A stretch of DNA of 50,162 nt from contig JAFEGO010000120.1 in assembly GCA_018239845.1 (NCBI GenBank), positions 1-50,162 on the forward strand, read 5' to 3'. Position numbers and translations under genes: made by a program. The notes below the pieces were generated by a model. The model ran no database searches, was not told the origin of the DNA, and worked only from the letters and a program-made list of their open reading frames with translations. Source of the stretch: Verrucomicrobiota bacterium (lineage in GTDB: Bacteria; Verrucomicrobiota; Verrucomicrobiia; Opitutales; Opitutaceae). This document shows, one piece after another, positions 34,644 to 42,500 of this stretch. The first letter of the stretch is position 1. The number at the start of each line of letters is the position of its first letter.

Positions 34644-36160
34644 GCACCGCCGCCGAACACCGGCGGGCCTGGTTGGCCGCGCTCGCGCTGCCTTGGATCG
34701 CGGCCGGCTGGCTGCTGCGCGCGATGTGGGGCTACGATACGGACCGGTACTTCGGCTTCGCGGTACTGCCGCTGGCGGCCTACCTGTTTTTCCTGTGGTG
34801 GGAGACCCGGCCGGCGGCGCAGCCGCGCCGCGCGGCGGGCTGGACGGCGCTCGCGGTGGCGGGCGCGCTGACGCTGGGCGGGGGCGGGCTGTTTTTGTCG
34901 GTGAGCCCGCTGTGGACGTTCGCCGGGTGGGTGAGCCTTGCGGGGGCGGCGGCGATGACGCTGGGCCTGCTGGGCCGCGCGGGCGGGTGGCCGTGGGTGC
35001 GCGGCGGACTGGTGCCGGCGGCCTTTGCCTTCATGGCGCTGCCCTGGCCCGTGACCGTGGGCGGACCGACCGTGACGTGGCTGCGCGGAATCAACGCGAG
35101 CCTGGCGGCGGACCTCGTATCCGTTTTTGGGCGACCGGCCGTCGCGCACGGGGCGATGATCGAGACCGGCGGCGGCTGGGTCGGCGTGGAGGACGGCTGC
35201 TCGGGCTTCGTGGCGCTGCAAACGGCCCTGATGCTGGCGGTGTTTTTCGGCGAACTGCGGCGGCTGCGCGCGCGGGACCGCGTGATACTGGCGCTCGGCG
35301 CGGCGTTGATCGCGCTCGGAGTAAACTTGGCGCGGGTGACATGGCTCGTGTGGCGCGCGGCGCACGACGGCTCGGGCGGCGTGCTGGCCGGGCACGATGC
35401 GGCGGGCTGGGCGGAGCTCGGCGTGGCGATGGTCGCGGTGATCATCTGGGCCTCGGTTTACGGCCGGCCGGCGATGGCCGAGGAGCAAGCGGGCGGGGGA
35501 GGCACGCCGGATTTTTCGCCGAAGGGGATGCTCCTGCCAACCGCTACGCTGGTGGTGGCGCTGCTGGGCATCGCGGGTTGGTACGCGCTGCCGGCGAAGA
35601 TGAGCGCGGCGCACGATGTGCGCTGGCAACTCGTGCGGCCGGATGCGGGCTGGCGGGTCCTGCCGCTGGCCCCGGCGGTGCTGGAGCAGCTGCACGCGGA
35701 GCAGATCGATTACACGATGTGGCACGACGAGACGGCGGACCGCGACTGGATCGCGCTGCACCTGCGGTGGGGCTTCGATCCGGCGCTGCGTTACGGCCCC
35801 GGTCTGCACGGGCCGGAGATCTGCCTGCCCAATGCCGGCGCGGAGCTGCAGGCGAAGCTCGGGGTGCAGACGGTCGAGCTGGGCGGGGTGGCGGTGGATT
35901 TCCAGTGGCTGCGCTTCACGGCGGGCGGGCGGGTGTTTCACACTTTTTCATGCATCTGGGATCCGTCGCTGGCGCGGACGGTGGACGTGGAGTCGCTGGC
36001 AGCGCTCGACCTCGCACAGGAACGGCTCGCGCGTGTGCGGGAGCGGCGAAGGCAATCAGGCCTCGAGCGCATCACGCTCGCGGTGAACCAGTGTCGCGAC
36101 GACGCTGAGGCGCAACGCCTGCTGCGGTCGATGGCGCAGCGGCTGCTCCGGCGGGAATGA
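34640..36160 (+). CDS. Exosortase with C-terminal EpsI-like domain
   Basis: 506 residues from a GTG at 34640. About eight hydrophobic helices in residues 10-320. Exosortase catalytic triad in order: Cys187 in EDGCSGF, Arg232 in VNLARVTWLV, and His252 in GHDAAGWAE. The C-terminal 180 residues are soluble and resemble EpsI/DUF3485: LHLRWGFDPALRYGPGLHGPEICLPNAGAEL. Exosortases cleave PEP-CTERM-type tails and attach the protein to the envelope. The neighbouring substrate gene fits. Fusion with an EpsI-like domain is known in some exosortases, so the fusion itself is not new. Confidence 0.85.
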   Translation: MSTAAEHRRAWLAALALPWIAAGWLLRAMWGYDTDRYFGFAVLPLAAYLFFLWWETRPAAQPRRAAGWTALAVAGALTLGGGGLFLSVSPLWTFAGWVSLAGAAAMTLGLLGRAGGWPWVRGGLVPAAFAFMALPWPVTVGGPTVTWLRGINASLAADLVSVFGRPAVAHGAMIETGGGWVGVEDGCSGFVALQTALMLAVFFGELRRLRARDRVILALGAALIALGVNLARVTWLVWRAAHDGSGGVLAGHDAAGWAELGVAMVAVIIWASVYGRPAMAEEQAGGGGTPDFSPKGMLLPTATLVVALLGIAGWYALPAKMSAAHDVRWQLVRPDAGWRVLPLAPAVLEQLHAEQIDYTMWHDETADRDWIALHLRWGFDPALRYGPGLHGPEICLPNAGAELQAKLGVQTVELGGVAVDFQWLRFTAGGRVFHTFSCIWDPSLARTVDVESLAALDLAQERLARVRERRRQSGLERITLAVNQCRDDAEAQRLLRSMAQRLLRRE

Positions 36161-36164
36161 TGCG

Positions 36165-36725
36165 CTAGGGCGTGGCGGCGGGCGCCGGCGGCGCGGGCTG
36201 GCCCTTCAACGCGGCGATGCGCGCCTCGTTTTTCCGGATCTGTTCGTTGTAAAAGTCGATCAGCTTCCGCTGGTTCCTGATCGCCACCTCAAAGCGTGGC
36301 TGGGCCGGGTCATCGGCGCTGAGCTCGTTGCTGCGCTTGAGCGTGGCCAAGGCATTGCCCTGTTCGAGGCTGACCTTGCTGAACAGCGCCTGGTTCGCGC
36401 TTTGATAGCTGTCGATGATCACCGCCCGGACCGTGCGACGGTTGACCTGCTGGCAAAAGGGATCGTGCTTGGAGAGCATGTCCGCGCTCGAGGTAATCGG
36501 GTGGATCCGGGGCGTGAGGGCCATGAGCTGCGTTGCCGCTTGATTGAACTCGTCGGCGAGCGGCCGGGGCATGAGGGCTACTTCCTTCTCAACCCAGTCG
36601 TTGTAAGCCTCGGGGGTCTCGGCGTCGATTTTCCAATCCAGCGGATCGGCCGGACGGCAGCCGCCAAAGAACGCGCAGAGCAAAAAGCCCGATCCCAGCA
36701 GAGCGGTGATGAATCGGCTCTGCAT
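36165..36725 (-). CDS. Putative lipoprotein of unknown function
   Basis: 186 residues. Signal peptide with a FFGGC lipobox (Cys23). The mature protein is helical and charged (YNDWVEKEVALMPRPLADEFNQAATQLMALTPRIHP) and ends in a coiled-coil-like stretch (RNQRKLIDFYNEQIRKNEARIAALKG) with an Ala/Pro tail. No family recognised. It starts 10 bases after rimO ends and is likely co-transcribed with it. Convergent with the exosortase gene, 4 bases apart. Confidence 0.7.
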   Translation of the reverse strand: MQSRFITALLGSGFLLCAFFGGCRPADPLDWKIDAETPEAYNDWVEKEVALMPRPLADEFNQAATQLMALTPRIHPITSSADMLSKHDPFCQQVNRRTVRAVIIDSYQSANQALFSKVSLEQGNALATLKRSNELSADDPAQPRFEVAIRNQRKLIDFYNEQIRKNEARIAALKGQPAPPAPAATP

Positions 36726-36735
36726 GGCGGGAAAC

Positions 36736-38151
36736 TTACTGGGCCTGGCGGGCGACCTTGCGGGTCGAGGGCGCCTGGCCGGCGGGGAGGGCGAGCAGGT
36801 CGTAGGCCTCGTAGCCGGTGATCTTCACGTCGATGAATTCGCCGACGGGCAGGGTGAGCGGCACGTAAACGCGGCCGTCGATGTCGGGCGCGTCGGCCTC
36901 GCCGCGGGCGACGCCGGGCTCTTCGACGAGGACGCGGATCGTGCGGCCGACGTAGGTCTTGCTGACGTCGGCGGCGATGGCCTGCTGGAGCTTCATGAGG
37001 CGGTGCCAGCGGGCCTCCTTTTCCTTCTTCGTGAGCTGTTCGTCCATCTTCGCGGCGCGGGTGCCTTCCTCCTGCGAATAGCGGAAGACGCCGAGGCGCT
37101 CGAACTTGGTTTCCTTGATGAACTCGCAGAGCTCATCGACGTCGGCGGTAGTCTCGCCGGGGAAACCGACGATGAAGGTGGTGCGGATGGCGATGCCGGG
37201 GATGCCCGCGCGGATGCGCTTGATCAGGTCGCGGATGTAGTCGCCGCTCGTCTCGCGCTGCATGCGGCCGAGCATGTGGTCGCTGATGTGCTGGAGCGGG
37301 ATGTCGATGTAGCGGGCGACCTTCGGGCACTCGGCGATGGTGCGGATGAGCTCGTCGCTCCAGTGGGCCGGGTGGGTGTAGAGGAGACGGATCCAGAAAT
37401 CGCCCTCGATGGCGTTGAGCTGGCGGAGGAGGGTGGTGAGGGCGGTGCCGCGCGTGGAGTCCACCGGTGTGCGGGGATTCGGGCGCTGCTCCCAGGTGTC
37501 CATGCCGAAGAACGTCGTGTCCTGCGAGATGAGGTTGATCTCCTTCACGCCCTCCTTGACGAGCTGGCGCGCCTCGGCGACGACGCTCTCGACCGTGCGG
37601 CTGCGGTGGCGGCCGCGGATCTGCGGGATGATGCAGAACGTGCAGGGGTGGTTGCAGCCCTCGGCGATCTTGATGTACGCGGTGTGCTTCGGCGTGAGGC
37701 GGAAGCGCGGCGTGTCGTAATCGGGGATGTAGGTCGAGCGGCCCTCGATAAAAGTGAGCGGGCCGGCGTTGGCGCTGCGGTCCTTCTCGTAAAGATCCTC
37801 GATGATCGGAGCGACCTTCGTGACCTGGTCGAGGCCGATGAAGGCATCGACCTCCTCGTGCAGCTCCGTGGAAAGATCCTTGGAGAAACGCTGCGACATG
37901 CAGCCGGCGACGATCAGCTTCTGGTTCGAGCGGCGCTTCTTCATGCCGCGCTGCTGATGGACGTCGAGGATGTGGCCGATGGATTCCTCCTTCGACGAAT
38001 CGATGAAGGAGCAGGTGTTGACGATGACGACGTCGGCCTGGTCGGCCTCGGGGATCACGCTCATGCCCGCCTGATGGAGGTGGCCGACCATGATCTCGCT
38101 ATCGACGAGATTCTTCGCGCAACCGAGGGAGATGAGGCTGACTTTGATCAT
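36736..38151 (-). CDS. rimO: Ribosomal protein S12 methylthiotransferase RimO
   Basis: 471-residue radical-SAM enzyme that adds a methylthio group to an Asp of ribosomal protein S12. It has the UPF0004 domain (SLGCAKNLVDSE with Cys, NTCSFIDSSKEES, GCMSQRF), the radical-SAM cluster CNHPCTFC (CxxxCxxC), GRHRSRTVESVVAEA, YIDIPLQHISDHML, TTFIVGFPGET and a C-terminal TRAM-like region (RTIRVLVEE...GRVYV). All six Fe-S-binding Cys positions are in place. The ATG at 38151 gives the standard MIKVSLISLGCAKN. Confidence 0.96.
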   Translation of the reverse strand: MIKVSLISLGCAKNLVDSEIMVGHLHQAGMSVIPEADQADVVIVNTCSFIDSSKEESIGHILDVHQQRGMKKRRSNQKLIVAGCMSQRFSKDLSTELHEEVDAFIGLDQVTKVAPIIEDLYEKDRSANAGPLTFIEGRSTYIPDYDTPRFRLTPKHTAYIKIAEGCNHPCTFCIIPQIRGRHRSRTVESVVAEARQLVKEGVKEINLISQDTTFFGMDTWEQRPNPRTPVDSTRGTALTTLLRQLNAIEGDFWIRLLYTHPAHWSDELIRTIAECPKVARYIDIPLQHISDHMLGRMQRETSGDYIRDLIKRIRAGIPGIAIRTTFIVGFPGETTADVDELCEFIKETKFERLGVFRYSQEEGTRAAKMDEQLTKKEKEARWHRLMKLQQAIAADVSKTYVGRTIRVLVEEPGVARGEADAPDIDGRVYVPLTLPVGEFIDVKITGYEAYDLLALPAGQAPSTRKVARQAQ

Positions 38152-38183
38152 GGCGGGAGCGTGGGCCGGGCGGAAAGGGCGTG

Positions 38184-38212
38184 GAATAAAAAACCGCGGC
38201 CGGGGCCGCGGT
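38184..38212 (-). terminator. Rho-independent terminator after the 32-residue basic gene
   Basis: Perfect 9-bp stem ACCGCGGCC/GGCCGCGGT (38193-38201 with 38204-38212) followed on the minus strand by TTTTTTATTCC. It sits 31 bases beyond the small gene's stop and 33 bases before the rimO start, showing that the small gene is its own transcription unit. Confidence 0.88.
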
Positions 38213-38242
38213 CGGGAGAAACGAAGACGCGTCGCAGGGCGG

Positions 38243-38341
38243 TTACTTCTTCTTGGCGGCGGCTTGGGTGCGCGCTTTGCGGCGCTTCAGGTAGGCGGCG
38301 CGACGTTTACGTTTGATGTACTTGTTGAGTTGTTGGCCCAT
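38243..38341 (-). CDS. Tiny highly basic protein (32 residues)
   Basis: ATG at 38341, stop at 38243. The product starts MGQQLNKYIKRKRRAAY and ends QAAAKKK; 16 of 32 residues are Lys or Arg and no acidic residue is present. Such composition is typical of small ribosome- or nucleic-acid-binding peptides (compare bTHX or bL34 in charge only, not in sequence). It is supported as a gene by the clean start and stop, a canonical terminator right behind it and a position between two real genes. Function unknown; an RNA-binding role is inference. Confidence 0.7.
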   Translation of the reverse strand: MGQQLNKYIKRKRRAAYLKRRKARTQAAAKKK

Positions 38342-38389
38342 GAGTTTGGAAGGTGTAAGGGGAAGAGCATTGGCCTCCGGCGGCCGGAG

Positions 38390-40252
38390 TCAAGAGTCGG
38401 TCTGCGGCTCCGGGGCGGGGGTCGCGGACGCCTTGGCGGGGGTGTCCTCGCCCAGCCAGGCCTTGAGCCGGGCGGTCTGCGCGGGGGTGGCGTCCTTGCG
38501 CACAGTGAGCTTCCAGCGGTTGGCGGGCTCGGTGCCGAGGGTGACGTCGAGGCGCCGGAGGTAGTCGAGACGCGCGACGAGGAGGGTGACCTTTTCGCCG
38601 GGGCGGTAGGCGTTGAGGCGGGCGTTCAGGTCGCCGCGGACGCGATAATCGTCGATGGCGAGGAGCTCGTCGTCGGGCGTGAGCCCGGCGGCCTGCGCCG
38701 GCGAACCGGCGCGGACATGGGTCACGATGAGGCGGCCGGCGTCGGCCTTGATGTCGGCCCCGAGCCAGCCGGGGGTCTCGGAGACGGGCTTCTCAGCCGG
38801 GGTCTCGAAGGCCAGGCCGAACCAGTCCAGGAGCGGCTGGTAGTCAAAATCACCGGTGCCGCGGATCGCGCGGTTGAACCAGCTGGAGAGATCGGCTCCC
38901 GCGACCTCGCTCGCGAGCGCCTCGAACTCGGCCTCGGTGTAGCCGTGCGCCCCGCTGTAGCGCGCGTAGGCGAGCCGCATCACGTCATCGAGCGATTTTT
39001 TGCCACCCGAGGCGCGCTGGATCTCGGCGTCGAGCAGGAGCGAGGCGACCGCGCCGTAACCATAGTAATTAACGGTGGAGTTCGTGGTGTTCTCGTCGGG
39101 CCGGTAGGACTTGATCCACGTGTCGAAGGAGGAGTCGGCGAGGGACTGGATGAAACGGCCGGGCGAGGACTGCGCGCCGGCGATGGCGCCGCTGAAATTC
39201 CCGATCTGGTCGGCCCGGCTGGTCAGCCCCGCGCGGTGCATCATGATCGACTGGTAATAGCTGGTGATGCCCTCGACGATCCAGAGCGACGGCGTGTAAA
39301 CTTCGTGCTCGTAGTCAAACGGCCCGAGAACATCGGGACGGAGGCGCTTGCCATTCCACGCGTGGAAATATTCGTGGCTGACGAGGGAGAGCCAGGCGTT
39401 GAGCCCGCCGGGCGTGCGGGTGTACCAGCGCTCGGCGGACATCACGAAGCTGTGGCGGTGCTCGATGCCGCTGCGGACCCCGTTGAGGAGATTAAAGATA
39501 TAGAACGGACGCTGGCTCGGTAGGGCGCCCCAGAAAACGCGCTGGGCCTCGATGACCTTGGCCGCGCCTTCGGCGGCGCGGGCGTTGTCCCAGACCCCGG
39601 TGCCGCCGAGGGTCACGAGGTAGTGCGGCGCGCCGGCGACCACGAATTTGTCCACCTGCGGTGAACCGGCGAGGATGGGGCTGTCCACGAGCGTGTCGTA
39701 GTCGGGCGCGGTGAAGCGCGTCGGGTCCTGCGTCGGGTCGAGCGCGGTGTACACGCCGCGCCAGCCGACGGGCAGCGCGATGGCGACCTCGGCGGGCCGC
39801 TGCACGGGATCGACCGTCGCGACGAAGGTGGACGCGCCGTTGAAGAACGCGAAGTCGGCCTCGACCCAGTTGTTGCGGATCGCGGCCTCGCGGGCGTAGA
39901 GGCGGTAGCGCACGCGGATGTGCGCGTGGCCGGCGGAGGGGATGCTCCAGCGGTTCTTGGCGGTCTTGGTGACGGTGAGCGCCGTGCCATCCTCGGCGGC
40001 GGCGGTGACCTGCTCGATCTGCTTGGCGAATTCGCGGATCAGGTAGGAGCCGGGCGTCCAGGTGGGGAGAAAAATCTCCACGGTCGCGCGACCGTCGGCC
40101 GGGATGAGCGCCTCGATCTCGGCGTAGTGGGCCTTGGCGTCGGCGAGCCGGATGGTGTACCGGATCGGTTCGGGCGCGGCGGCGCGGCTGGCAGCCGTCG
40201 CACAGGCGAAGGCCAGGAGAAGGACGAGAACGCGGGACAACATCACTTCCAT
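38390..40252 (-). CDS. M61-family (glycyl aminopeptidase-type) metallopeptidase with PDZ domain
   Basis: 620 residues with an N-terminal signal peptide (VLVLLLAFACATAASRA). An N-terminal beta domain (EIFLPTWTPGSYLIREFAKQ is an M61 hallmark) precedes the zinc peptidase core: VSHEYFHAWNGKRLRP (HExxH) and EGITSYYQSIMMHRAGL (third ligand Glu). A C-terminal PDZ domain follows (GWLGADIKADAGRLIVTHVRAGSPAQAAGLTPDDELLAIDDYRV). Exported, probably periplasmic, cleaving N-terminal residues or damaged proteins. The start could be the ATG 9 bases further in (MLSRV). Confidence 0.9.
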   Translation of the reverse strand: MEVMLSRVLVLLLAFACATAASRAAAPEPIRYTIRLADAKAHYAEIEALIPADGRATVEIFLPTWTPGSYLIREFAKQIEQVTAAAEDGTALTVTKTAKNRWSIPSAGHAHIRVRYRLYAREAAIRNNWVEADFAFFNGASTFVATVDPVQRPAEVAIALPVGWRGVYTALDPTQDPTRFTAPDYDTLVDSPILAGSPQVDKFVVAGAPHYLVTLGGTGVWDNARAAEGAAKVIEAQRVFWGALPSQRPFYIFNLLNGVRSGIEHRHSFVMSAERWYTRTPGGLNAWLSLVSHEYFHAWNGKRLRPDVLGPFDYEHEVYTPSLWIVEGITSYYQSIMMHRAGLTSRADQIGNFSGAIAGAQSSPGRFIQSLADSSFDTWIKSYRPDENTTNSTVNYYGYGAVASLLLDAEIQRASGGKKSLDDVMRLAYARYSGAHGYTEAEFEALASEVAGADLSSWFNRAIRGTGDFDYQPLLDWFGLAFETPAEKPVSETPGWLGADIKADAGRLIVTHVRAGSPAQAAGLTPDDELLAIDDYRVRGDLNARLNAYRPGEKVTLLVARLDYLRRLDVTLGTEPANRWKLTVRKDATPAQTARLKAWLGEDTPAKASATPAPEPQTDS

Positions 40253-40303
40253 AGGAGCGAAAAAATCCCGGCGTGGCGAGGGCGCTGTGCGGGCAAAAGG
40301 CTA

Positions 40304-41311
40304 TTATTCAACCGCTGACTCCGGCGCATAAGCGGCGCCGGCGGTGATCGTGTCGCCGTCGCGCGTCCAGCGGTAAACGAGCGGCGCCTTCGTGCGGTCG
40401 AGCTGCTTGAAGAGCGCGGGGTCGGTGCGCTTGGGCAGGGTGAGCTCGGCGAGGCCGGAGGCGTCGCAGTTGAGCAGGCGCGCGTAGGGCTTGAAGTGCT
40501 CGGGACGGCCGATGATGCGCGAGAGGCCTACTGGAGTATTAGAATCACAGATACGGTCGAGCGTGAGGAAGCAGTACGGCAGGCTGCGCAGGTCGATGCC
40601 CGCGCGCTGGCCGAACTTCACCCAGCGCGGGTCGGCGAAAATCTCGCCGGGCGGCGGCGCGAAGTGGTGGCACCAGTCGCGCTCGTTGCCCGGCGCGAGG
40701 ACGGGGCAGGCGTTGGCGTGGGTGCAGGGCGCGATGACCTTGAACGCCGGGAGCAGCGTCTCGCGCACCGCCCCGAGGGCGCGGCTGACTACGTGCGTGC
40801 CGGGCTCCACCCAGATGACTTCGTCGGCGCGCGCGATCAGCGCGCGGAGCGCATCGAGGGCGGCGGGCGGCAGCTCGTTGAGCACGTGGCTGATCACGAG
40901 CAGGCCGATGGGCTCGTCCGCGGCGAGCAGGCCGGGCGTGGCGGTGGCAACGCTGAGGTTGGGAAAGGCCCGGGCGGCCTCGGCCTCCGCAAAATCGCAC
41001 GCGGCAGGCGAGTGGTCCCACACCGTGAGCGAGTCGAAATGCTCCGCGCCGAAAAACGAAATCACCCGGCGGGCCGCGATGCCGCTGCCGCAACCCCAGT
41101 CGAAGACTTTGCGCGAGGCCGGTCGCCAGCCACGCAGGCGCAGTTCACGCAGGACGTGATCCCATTTCCAACCGATGCGCTCACCGTAGGTGAAGTCGTA
41201 GCTCGCGAGGTCGGCGGCAGATTGCCAGTAGGGCCCTTTCGCGGCGGCTCCGTGCAGGAAACCGTCGCGCAGGCGATCAAGGGCCGGCCAGTCGAGTTCT
41301 TCCCAGGTCAT
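40304..41311 (-). CDS. Rsm22-like SAM-dependent methyltransferase
   Basis: 335 residues. Rossmann methyltransferase core: KVFDWGCGSGIAARRV (SAM motif I), VWDHSPAAC, LLVISHVLNELPPAALDALRALI, EVIWVEPGTHVVSRAL. The Cys/His block IAPCTHANACPVL...RDWCHHFAPPPGEIF is typical of the mitochondrial Rsm22 family, whose members carry an Fe-S or metal site and help small-subunit ribosome assembly. Its stop side shows no partner; its start overlaps the upstream methyltransferase stop by four bases (ATGA). Confidence 0.82.
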   Translation of the reverse strand: MTWEELDWPALDRLRDGFLHGAAAKGPYWQSAADLASYDFTYGERIGWKWDHVLRELRLRGWRPASRKVFDWGCGSGIAARRVISFFGAEHFDSLTVWDHSPAACDFAEAEAARAFPNLSVATATPGLLAADEPIGLLVISHVLNELPPAALDALRALIARADEVIWVEPGTHVVSRALGAVRETLLPAFKVIAPCTHANACPVLAPGNERDWCHHFAPPPGEIFADPRWVKFGQRAGIDLRSLPYCFLTLDRICDSNTPVGLSRIIGRPEHFKPYARLLNCDASGLAELTLPKRTDPALFKQLDRTKAPLVYRWTRDGDTITAGAAYAPESAVE

Positions 41312-42498
41312 GCGGTGAGGGAAAGATGGAGGTGCTCGGCGAGGCGCTGGGTGCGGATGCCGTAGAAGGCGGCGAAATCCCGGAGGCGGGCGGCGCGGGC
41401 GGGGTCGCCGGGGGCGTGGGTCTTGATCGCGGCGATCATCAGGTTTTTCGCAGTGTGTTCCGTGGAGATGAACTCAAAAACCTTGGTGCGGTAGCCGGCC
41501 CACTCGAGGAGCTGCGCGCGCAGGGCGTCGGTGACGAACTCGGCCTGGCGCTCCTGGAAAATGCCGTGCCGCAGCGCGTCCGCGAGCACGGCGGGCGCGG
41601 CGAGCTGGGCGCGAAGTTCTTTCTGGCAGCAGGGCGAGACGACGAGGAGCTGCGCGCCGGCGGCGATGCCTTGCGCGAGGGCGTCGTCGGTCGCGGTGTC
41701 GCAGGCGTGGAGCGCGATGAGGACGTTGGGATTTTCGATTTTCGATTCCCGATTTTCGATGGCCGCGGCGGCGATCGCGCCGGCGGCGAAGCTGAGGTTC
41801 GCGAGGCCGTGTTCGCGGGCGAGGCGGTTGCAGAGTTCGACGAGCTCGGGGCGTTGCTCGATGCCGCGGACGGTGGCGCGGGGGCCGAGGAGGGCGGCGA
41901 GGGCGAAGGTGAGGTAGCCTTTGCCCGAGCCGGCGTCGGTGACGCGAAGCGGCGCAGCGGCATCGGGAAAAGCCTCGGTGACGAGGTGGGAGAGCAGCTC
42001 GGCGAATTTCTGGATCTGGCGGAATTTGCCGGCCATGCCTTCGCGGGGCTGGCCGCGGTCGTTCGTCACGCCGAGGGCGCGGAGCCACGGCGCGTCGGCG
42101 GGGATGGCGTAGGCCTTGGCGTGGTCGTGCGCGTCGACGGGGCGCGGCGCGGCGGCGACGGCGCGGGATTGGTGCAGCTTGGCGGAGCCGTCGTCGTCGA
42201 ACTCCAGCTGCGCGGTGGCCGTCGCCGTGCCGAGACTGGCGTGGAGAAATTCGCCGCCGATCAGCGCGGTGAGTTGCGCGAGCGCCTCGTCGTGCGGGAA
42301 ATTCTTCGTGATGTCGCGCGTGGCGTGACGCCACACGAAGGCGAGGCGCGGGCCGGCCTTCAGCGCGACGGGGCGCACGTAGATGTTCCGGAGCGTGGGG
42401 TCGGTGCCGCGGGGTTTGCCGAGGGTGACTTTGACGAGGGTGCCCTCGGCGAGGGCGGCGCGCAGGAGGTCGAGAAAGGTGTCGAGCGGAGCAGGCAC
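41308..42498 (-). CDS. Methyltransferase of the Methyltransf_32/METTL25-like type
   Basis: 396 residues. The C-terminal methyltransferase domain has VTDAGSGKGYLTFALAALL (SAM motif I), VLIALHACDTATDDALAQGIAAGAQLLVVSPCCQKELR (AHACD and SPCCQ are family hallmarks). The N-terminal ~150 residues are beta-rich (LVKVTLGKPRGTDPTLRNIYVRPV) and may bind RNA. An AT-rich, repeat-like block (41728-41760) adds an in-frame IENRESKIEN segment. Translationally coupled to the Rsm22-like gene, suggesting a shared RNA-modification role, which is inference. Confidence 0.8.
   Translation of the reverse strand: MPAPLDTFLDLLRAALAEGTLVKVTLGKPRGTDPTLRNIYVRPVALKAGPRLAFVWRHATRDITKNFPHDEALAQLTALIGGEFLHASLGTATATAQLEFDDDGSAKLHQSRAVAAAPRPVDAHDHAKAYAIPADAPWLRALGVTNDRGQPREGMAGKFRQIQKFAELLSHLVTEAFPDAAAPLRVTDAGSGKGYLTFALAALLGPRATVRGIEQRPELVELCNRLAREHGLANLSFAAGAIAAAAIENRESKIENPNVLIALHACDTATDDALAQGIAAGAQLLVVSPCCQKELRAQLAAPAVLADALRHGIFQERQAEFVTDALRAQLLEWAGYRTKVFEFISTEHTAKNLMIAAIKTHAPGDPARAARLRDFAAFYGIRTQRLAEHLHLSLTA
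41728..41760. repeat. AT-rich ATCGAAAATC direct repeat inside a coding gene
   Basis: Minus strand reads ATCGAAAATC-GGGA-ATCGAAAATC-GAAAATC, about 33 bases, in an otherwise very GC-rich gene. It is a multiple of three and keeps the frame, adding about 11 residues (IENRESKIEN) between two beta strands of the methyltransferase. Confidence 0.6.
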
Positions 42499-42500
42499 GG

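Noticed and set aside
34640..36160. Exosortase-EpsI fusion as a new architecture
   Set aside because: Exosortases with a C-terminal EpsI-like domain are already known in other groups, so only the locus context was kept as a finding.
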